From SZUA-365 sp034002405 (lineage in GTDB: Bacteria; Bacteroidota; Ignavibacteria; SZUA-365): a DNA stretch of 10,425 nucleotides. Within the stretch, counting starts at the first letter, position 1; the number at the start of each line of letters is the position of its first letter. Below are positions 6,612 through 10,425 of the stretch, in pieces. The stretch covers positions 1 to 10,425 of the forward strand of contig JAVFAS010000092.1 of the NCBI GenBank assembly GCA_034002405.1, written 5' to 3'. A program made the position numbers and the translations under genes. The notes under the pieces were generated by a model that saw only the letters and a program-made list of their open reading frames with translations, had not been told where the DNA came from and did no database searches.

Positions 6612-6642
6612 TTTCGGCTTTCTCATTCTTTGCGTATGTTTC
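6612..6642 (+). promoter_or_regulatory. Bacteroidota-like promoter for the phosphofructokinase gene (TTTC-N19-TATGTTTC)
   Basis: TTTC (6612-6615) is followed after 19 nt by TATGTTTC (6635-6642), one base from the TAnnTTTG -7 consensus. The architecture matches the suhB promoter on the other strand, including the 19-nt spacer. The predicted leader of about 35-40 nt carries the AGAGGAA Shine-Dalgarno site before the ATG at 6685. Its -33 element overlaps the second copy of the GCTCCTTTCGGC direct repeat. Confidence 0.45.
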
Positions 6643-6684
6643 GACTATCCGACTGTACGCTATTCAACCGAAGAGGAATCATCA

Positions 6685-7731
6685 ATGAGAATTGGGGTAC
6701 TCACGGGCGGCGGCGACTGCCCGGGCCTGAATCCTGTTATCCGCGCGATCGTGCGCGTGTCACTGAAACTCGGCCACGAAACCGTGGGCTTCCGCAACGG
6801 CTGGAAGGGCCTGCTCGAGAATATCACCATGCCGCTCGACCGCGAGAGTGTGAGCGGCATCCTCCATCGCGGCGGCACCATCCTGGGCACGTCACGCACG
6901 AATCCCTACAAGGTCGAGAATGGAGAAGCGACGATCATCGCGAATCTCGAGAAAAGCGGCATTGACGCACTGATCCCGATCGGGGGCGAGGACACCCTCG
7001 GTGTCGCGGTGAAACTGCACAACGCCGGCGTGAAACTGGTCGGCGTGCCGAAAACCATCGACAACGATTTGATGGGCACGGACTTCACCTTCGGCTTCGA
7101 CACCGCGGTGAATATCGCGATGGAAGCCATCGACCGTCTGCACTCGACCGCCGAAAGCCACAGCCGCGTGCTCGTCGTCGAGGTCATGGGACGCCATGCC
7201 GGATGGATCACCTGGTACGCGGGCATCGCGGGCGGCGGGGATGTGATCCTGGTGCCCGAACATCCATTCAATGTCGAGGATGTCTGCGCGCGTATCAAAC
7301 GTCGTCATGCGACGGGAAAGAATTTCAGCATCGTCGTTGTGTCCGAGGGCGCCAAGGTCGCCACCGACGGGGAGTACGACGAGGATGGCAGCTACGTGCT
7401 CAAGAGCATGAAGAAGGATGCCTTCGGGCATGTCATGCTCGGCGGTGTCGCAAGGGTGCTCGCCGAGGAAATCGAGAACCGTCTCGGGTTCGAGACACGG
7501 CATACCGTGCTCGGCCACATCCAGCGCGGCGGTTCGCCCTCGGCGTTCGACCGCGTGCTCGGCACGCGTTATGGCGTGCGCGCGGCGGAACTCGCGCATG
7601 AGGGACGCTTCGGCCGCATGGTCGCGCTGCAAAGCAACAAGATCGTCGACATCGACATCACCGAGATCTCGGGGGCCATCAAGGAACTCGACCCCGATCT
7701 CTACACGGTCGCGGAGTATTTCGCGGACTGA
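6685..7731 (+). CDS. 6-phosphofructokinase, predicted pyrophosphate-dependent
   Basis: The enzyme phosphorylates fructose 6-phosphate to fructose 1,6-bisphosphate. The 348-residue product shows phosphofructokinase landmarks: GVLTGGGDCPGLNPVIR (4-20), IGGEDTLG (99-106), VPKTIDNDLMGTDFTFGFDT (121-140) with catalytic Asp126, EVMGRHAGW (166-174), and GHIQRGGSPSAFDR (277-290). Two residues that decide the phosphoryl donor are Asp103 (Gly104 in E. coli ATP-dependent PfkA) and Lys123 (Gly124 in E. coli). The Asp/Lys pair is the pattern known for PPi-dependent enzymes, whereas ATP enzymes keep Gly at the first position. An insert around 222-245, together with GGEDT and PKTIDNDL, resembles the Amycolatopsis methanolica PPi-enzyme branch. 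A PPi enzyme would be reversible and serve both glycolysis and gluconeogenesis. The ATG at 6685 has AGAGGAA 6 nt upstream; the in-frame extension to 6403 is rejected. Confidence 0.93.
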   Translation: MRIGVLTGGGDCPGLNPVIRAIVRVSLKLGHETVGFRNGWKGLLENITMPLDRESVSGILHRGGTILGTSRTNPYKVENGEATIIANLEKSGIDALIPIGGEDTLGVAVKLHNAGVKLVGVPKTIDNDLMGTDFTFGFDTAVNIAMEAIDRLHSTAESHSRVLVVEVMGRHAGWITWYAGIAGGGDVILVPEHPFNVEDVCARIKRRHATGKNFSIVVVSEGAKVATDGEYDEDGSYVLKSMKKDAFGHVMLGGVARVLAEEIENRLGFETRHTVLGHIQRGGSPSAFDRVLGTRYGVRAAELAHEGRFGRMVALQSNKIVDIDITEISGAIKELDPDLYTVAEYFAD

Positions 7732-7737
7732 GTCATC

Positions 7738-7767
7738 GCCATTCCGGATCCGATGATCCGGAATGGC
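7738..7767 (+). terminator. 13-bp perfect hairpin between the phosphofructokinase and GH13 genes
   Basis: GCCATTCCGGATC (7738-7750) and GATCCGGAATGGC (7755-7767) are exact reverse complements around the loop CGAT. It starts 6 nt after the phosphofructokinase stop. No clear T run follows (CGTCCATTCGCCATTTCCC), so it could be a weak or factor-assisted terminator or an mRNA-stabilising hairpin that separates expression of the two genes. Confidence 0.6.
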
Positions 7768-7812
7768 CGTCCATTCGCCATTTCCCTTCAACGACAGCGG
7801 CAGGGTACGGAC

Positions 7813-9771
7813 ATGATCAACGCATTGCGGACGTTGCGTGAGAAACTCGCGGAATTCGAGGGTCAGGGCATCGGCGGCGACTACCGCGTGCCCGTGCTGT
7901 GGATTGATCCCGCCGCGTCGGGCGATGCACGCGTCCGCGGCACCGACGCCGTACGCTTTTTCCTCGACCACATCGACCAGGTGCTCGCGCGCGAAGACGG
8001 CACGCCGGAAATGCTCGGCAGCAACGGTGAGTGGACGCGCGACGCGGTGGTGTACAACATGTTCACACGCCTGACCACGGCGTGGGACCATGACGGCGAC
8101 GGAAGCATCGGTCTCGACGAACTGCCGGGGGGACTGCGCGAGACGGGCACCTTCCTCAAGTCCATCGCCTTGCTGCCCTACCTCCGCACGATGGGAGTCA
8201 ACACCATTCATCTCCTGCCCATCACCGCCATCGGCTCGGACGGCAACAAGGGGACGCTGGGTTCGCCCTACGCGATCAAGAATCCCTACAAACTCGACAA
8301 GCGTCTCTGCGAGCCCTTCCACGGTCTCGGTGTCGAGGAGGAATACGCCGCCTTCGTCGAGGCCGCGCACCGTCTTGGCATGCGCGTGGTGATGGAATTC
8401 GTCTTCCGCACCGCGAGCAAGGATTCGGAATGGGTGACCGATCATCCGAACTGGTTCTACTGGATCGACGCCGCCGTGCCCGACCGCGATGCGGAGCATC
8501 CCGACGGCTACGGCAGTCCGAAATTCACCGCCGAGGAACTCCAGGTCATACAGCAGCGGGTCCGGCGCAATGACCTGAGCAGCCTTCCCCCTCCCAGCAT
8601 GGCCTACCGGAATATCTTCCGCGACATGCCCATGGAAATCACGATCGAGGGCGACCGCTACATCGGGGTGATGGAAGACGGCACGCGTGTGCGCATCCCG
8701 GGCGCCTTCGCCGACTGGCCGCCCGACGATGTGCAACCGCCGTGGAACGACGTGACGTACCTGAAGATGTACGAGCACCCGAGCTTCGATTACATCGCCT
8801 ACAATACCATCCGGATGTACGACGCGCGCCTGGCGACGGTCGACAATGAAAACCGCGGCCTGTGGAATACCATCATCAACATCGTGCCGCATTACCAGAA
8901 GAACTTCGGAGTCGACGGTGTGATGATCGACATGGGACACGCGCTGCCGAAGCGGCTCAAGCAGAGCATCGTCGAGCGCGCGCGCAAGGTGAACCCCGAT
9001 TTCGCATTTTGGGAGGAGAATTTCGCAATCTCCGCGCGCAGCCGGCAAGAGGGGTACAACGCCACGGTCGGGTATTTATGGAGCGACGAGCATCTCCCGC
9101 ACAAACTTCATGAGTTCCTGAAAATGCTCGAGGGGCAGGACGTCCCCGTCCCGTTTTTCGCCACGCCCGAAACGCACAACACACCCCGCGCGGCGAAGCG
9201 CGAGGGGGGAATCATTTTCTCGCGATTGGTCCTGGTGGTGAACGCCTTTCTCCCCGCCATCGTCTTTCTGCATCAGGGCTACGAACTCGGCGAGACCTTC
9301 CCGGTGAACACCGGGCTCGGTTTCAAACCCGAGGATATCGCCGCGCTGCCGTCGCACACGCTGCCGCTGTTCAGCCAGTCCGCGCTGTGCTGGGACAATC
9401 CCGCGGAGATCAGCACGCTGGTTGCGAAGGTGATGGCCATCCGTGCGCAGTGGCACGATCTCATCGTCAACCCGTCCCGTTTCACCATCCGGGTGATCGA
9501 CAGCAGCGACGCCCGCGTGCTCTGCTACGAGCGTCACACACACGACGGAGCGAATGCCTTCGCCGTTGTGGCCAACACCGACTGTCTCAACGCGGTGTCG
9601 GCATCGGTGCGTCTTGACGCACAGTACGACATTCTCACCGACGAAATCAGCGGCCAGGAAATCGGCAAAAACGATCAGGACGGATTTCTCTTCGATCTCC
9701 AGCCCGGCCAGGCCGTGGTCTGCGAGCTGCGTACCACGAAGCTCGAGGTCGAGGAATTCAATCCGTCGTGA
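7813..9771 (+). CDS. GH13 (alpha-amylase superfamily) protein with an EF-hand loop and altered active site
   Basis: The 652-residue product has no signal peptide, so it probably acts on alpha-glucans or oligosaccharides in the cytoplasm. The barrel begins near residue 75 (RDAVVYNMFTR), with MGVNTIHLLPIT (127-138) as strand 2. Putative region II is DGVMIDMGHALP (368-379) with nucleophile Asp373; region III is FAFWEENF (397-404) with acid Glu401; region IV is TPETHNTPR (451-459). Three oddities: the Arg two residues before the nucleophile is Met371; the third catalytic Asp of NHD is Asn456; and region I, usually DxxxNH, reads EFVFRT (195-200). The segment around EWVTDHPNWF (206-215) recalls GlgE-type maltosyltransferases. 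Residues 92-103 form a perfect EF-hand loop (DHDGDGSIGLDE). A C-terminal beta domain follows about 555. The ATG at 7813 has AGGG upstream; the in-frame ATG at 7753 falls in the hairpin loop region. It may be a transferase, an unusual hydrolase or a non-catalytic binding protein. Confidence 0.85.
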   Translation: MINALRTLREKLAEFEGQGIGGDYRVPVLWIDPAASGDARVRGTDAVRFFLDHIDQVLAREDGTPEMLGSNGEWTRDAVVYNMFTRLTTAWDHDGDGSIGLDELPGGLRETGTFLKSIALLPYLRTMGVNTIHLLPITAIGSDGNKGTLGSPYAIKNPYKLDKRLCEPFHGLGVEEEYAAFVEAAHRLGMRVVMEFVFRTASKDSEWVTDHPNWFYWIDAAVPDRDAEHPDGYGSPKFTAEELQVIQQRVRRNDLSSLPPPSMAYRNIFRDMPMEITIEGDRYIGVMEDGTRVRIPGAFADWPPDDVQPPWNDVTYLKMYEHPSFDYIAYNTIRMYDARLATVDNENRGLWNTIINIVPHYQKNFGVDGVMIDMGHALPKRLKQSIVERARKVNPDFAFWEENFAISARSRQEGYNATVGYLWSDEHLPHKLHEFLKMLEGQDVPVPFFATPETHNTPRAAKREGGIIFSRLVLVVNAFLPAIVFLHQGYELGETFPVNTGLGFKPEDIAALPSHTLPLFSQSALCWDNPAEISTLVAKVMAIRAQWHDLIVNPSRFTIRVIDSSDARVLCYERHTHDGANAFAVVANTDCLNAVSASVRLDAQYDILTDEISGQEIGKNDQDGFLFDLQPGQAVVCELRTTKLEVEEFNPS

Positions 9772-9786
9772 AATATGGGGGGTATC

Positions 9787-10239
9787 ATGATCACGCGCAT
9801 CGTGTCGATCGCATTCGTCCTCGTATTTGGTTTCACCGCGAGATCGCAGGTGTCGAGCACGGAACTTTCTTACTTCCCGCATTCGATCGGGGATACCTGG
9901 ACCTACAAGGTGTCGGTGGACAACGGCGTTTCGGGACCGGTTTTCAGCCATTACAGCACGATAACAGTCGACAGGGATACCATCTTCGCAACGGGGAAAC
10001 GGTATTACCACTTTTGGAGCCAATGGACACGCATCGACAGTCTCGACGGGAGGGTGTATGTTTTCGATGGGAATTATGGGGGTTGTCCGGATCCGTACGA
10101 AAAAGAGGTCATGAATGTCACCGTTGATACCTCTCAGGAGTACACTGCCTGTCAGTCACTGTTTGATCGGTGGGAGGTAACATCGAGGGCTCTTCCGGAA
10201 AGCTTGTGGGATAGTTTAGAGATTCGTACCATGGGTTGA
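9787..10239 (+). pseudogene. Secreted protein of unknown function, 3' end probably cut off by an insertion sequence
   Basis: The 150-residue product (from ATG 9787) begins with a clear signal peptide: basic MITR, a hydrophobic core SIAFVLVFGF, and a likely cleavage near ARSQ. The mature part starts ELSYFPHSIGDTWTYKV, a beginning seen in secreted proteins of the Bacteroidota/Ignavibacteria group, where the chain is normally longer and may carry a C-terminal sorting domain; neither is present here. It has two cysteines in the export-facing part. The frame ends at TGA 10237-10239, inside the probable left end of an ISL3-family element. I infer the gene was interrupted and originally continued. 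The start at 9787 is preferred to ATG 9775 because the G-rich run GGGGGG at 9777-9782 can act as its ribosome site. It lies 15 nt after the GH13 stop, so it could be co-transcribed. Function is not recognised. Confidence 0.6.
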
Positions 10240-10425
10240 GCCTGTAAAATCGGCCTGGAGTCGTTCCAATGACCGTACCCGCCGCTCTCGAACATCATTA
10301 CCGTGAACTTCTTGGTCTCGTTCGCCCCTGGAAGATCATCGACATCGCTCTTGACGTGAGTGCGCAACGCGTTGACATCACCCTCGAATGGCCCGCGGAG
10401 CGGAAGGTTCCCTGTCCGGAATGCG
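10233..10425 (+). mobile_element. ISL3-family insertion sequence, left end (right end outside the window)
   Basis: An ISL3-type transposase starts at 10269 and runs off the window. The short untranslated lead between the end of the secreted-protein frame and the transposase is typical of an IS terminus. The left inverted repeat probably starts at GGG 10233 and includes TGTAAAATCGGCC (10242-10254), but the exact boundary is inference, because neither the right inverted repeat nor the target duplication can be seen. Confidence 0.6.
10269..10425 (+). CDS. ISL3-family transposase, N-terminal fragment
   Basis: From ATG 10269 the frame stays open to the window edge (52 complete codons). The start MTVPAALEHHYRELLGL is followed by a WKIIDIALDV stretch, a RVDITLEW strand and then VPCPEC, the first Cys pair of the N-terminal zinc finger of ISL3 transposases. 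This order (helix, beta strands, CPxC) is characteristic of the family, whose members cut and paste the element using a DDE-type catalytic domain expected downstream. GGAG at 10257-10260 lies 8 nt before the ATG. Only the first part of a protein usually near 400-550 residues is visible, so activity cannot be judged. Confidence 0.8.
   Translation, partial: MTVPAALEHHYRELLGLVRPWKIIDIALDVSAQRVDITLEWPAERKVPCPEC

Larger units (their letters stand above)
6413..6684. other. Divergent intergenic region, 272 bp, between suhB and the phosphofructokinase gene
   Basis: It holds both outward promoters plus a repeat-like middle. A perfect 10-bp palindrome with a 3-nt loop lies at 6507-6529. GGGATGACGA occurs twice (6535-6544 and 6551-6560, period 16) and GCTCCTTTCGGC twice (6590-6601 and 6607-6618, period 17). 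An open frame runs through the region in phase with the kinase, but its product has no recognisable domain and it is better read as untranslated sequence. Confidence 0.6.

Noticed and set aside
6403..6684. N-terminal extension of the phosphofructokinase in the same frame
   Set aside because: The family N-terminus is MRIGVLTGGGD at 6685 with a good ribosome site. The extension would cross the promoter and repeats and encodes no known domain.
6892..9048. 718-codon open frame on the minus strand, antisense to the phosphofructokinase and GH13 genes
   Set aside because: It lies opposite two clearly recognisable enzymes, its product is rich in His, Val, Asp and Arg without any domain, and long antisense frames arise naturally in GC-rich genes with strong codon bias.
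1..10425. CRISPR array, tRNA, rRNA, toxin-antitoxin or phage-defence genes
   Set aside because: No regularly spaced repeats, no cloverleaf or rRNA-like stretch, and no gene with defence-type motifs was seen. The only mobile component is the ISL3 element at the right edge.

Overview
The window is a GC-rich bacterial chromosome segment, densely packed with genes. Two promoters that I read between the divergent suhB and 6-phosphofructokinase genes have the form TTTC-N19-TAnnTTT. This resembles the -33/-7 promoter type of the Bacteroidota/Chlorobiota group. Several genes also have strong Shine-Dalgarno sites (for example AGGAGGT before the HtrA gene), which is less usual in classical Bacteroidota. 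The truncated secreted protein near the right end is of a style common in that group. I infer a deep-branching member of the Bacteroidota/Chlorobiota/Ignavibacteria assemblage, with moderate to low confidence and no marker gene to settle it.

Layout. Positions 1-313 are a divergent intergenic region. A minus-strand gene appears to start at position 4 and leaves the window, with a near-consensus promoter (TTGACA-N17-TACACT) about 160 bp upstream. A plus-strand PAP2-type membrane phosphatase/transferase follows (314-970). It ends inside a long inverted repeat whose core is a perfect 25-bp stem. Next comes a minus-strand block, read right to left: suhB-like inositol monophosphatase family (6412-5594), PfkB sugar/nucleoside kinase (5561-4656), mtnA (4640-3552), recO (3539-2772) and an HtrA/Do protease (2626-1100). 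The first four are separated by only 32, 15 and 12 nt and are probably one transcript; the HtrA gene follows after 145 nt.

On the plus strand, a 272-bp intergenic region leads to a 6-phosphofructokinase whose residues predict pyrophosphate use (6685-7731). After a 13-bp hairpin comes a cytoplasmic GH13 (alpha-amylase superfamily) protein (7813-9771). It carries a perfect EF-hand-type calcium loop and unusual changes at conserved catalytic positions. These two genes suggest a module linking alpha-glucan or oligosaccharide turnover to glycolysis. A short secreted protein (9787-10239) then stops abruptly where an ISL3-family insertion sequence begins. The IS transposase (from 10269) runs off the right edge.

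The most notable points are the GH13 protein with an altered active site and a built-in EF-hand loop, the predicted PPi-dependent phosphofructokinase, the PfkB-MtnA pairing, the 21-bp triplication inside mtnA, and the IS-truncated secreted gene. I found no CRISPR array, tRNA, rRNA or convincing new multi-gene defence system.
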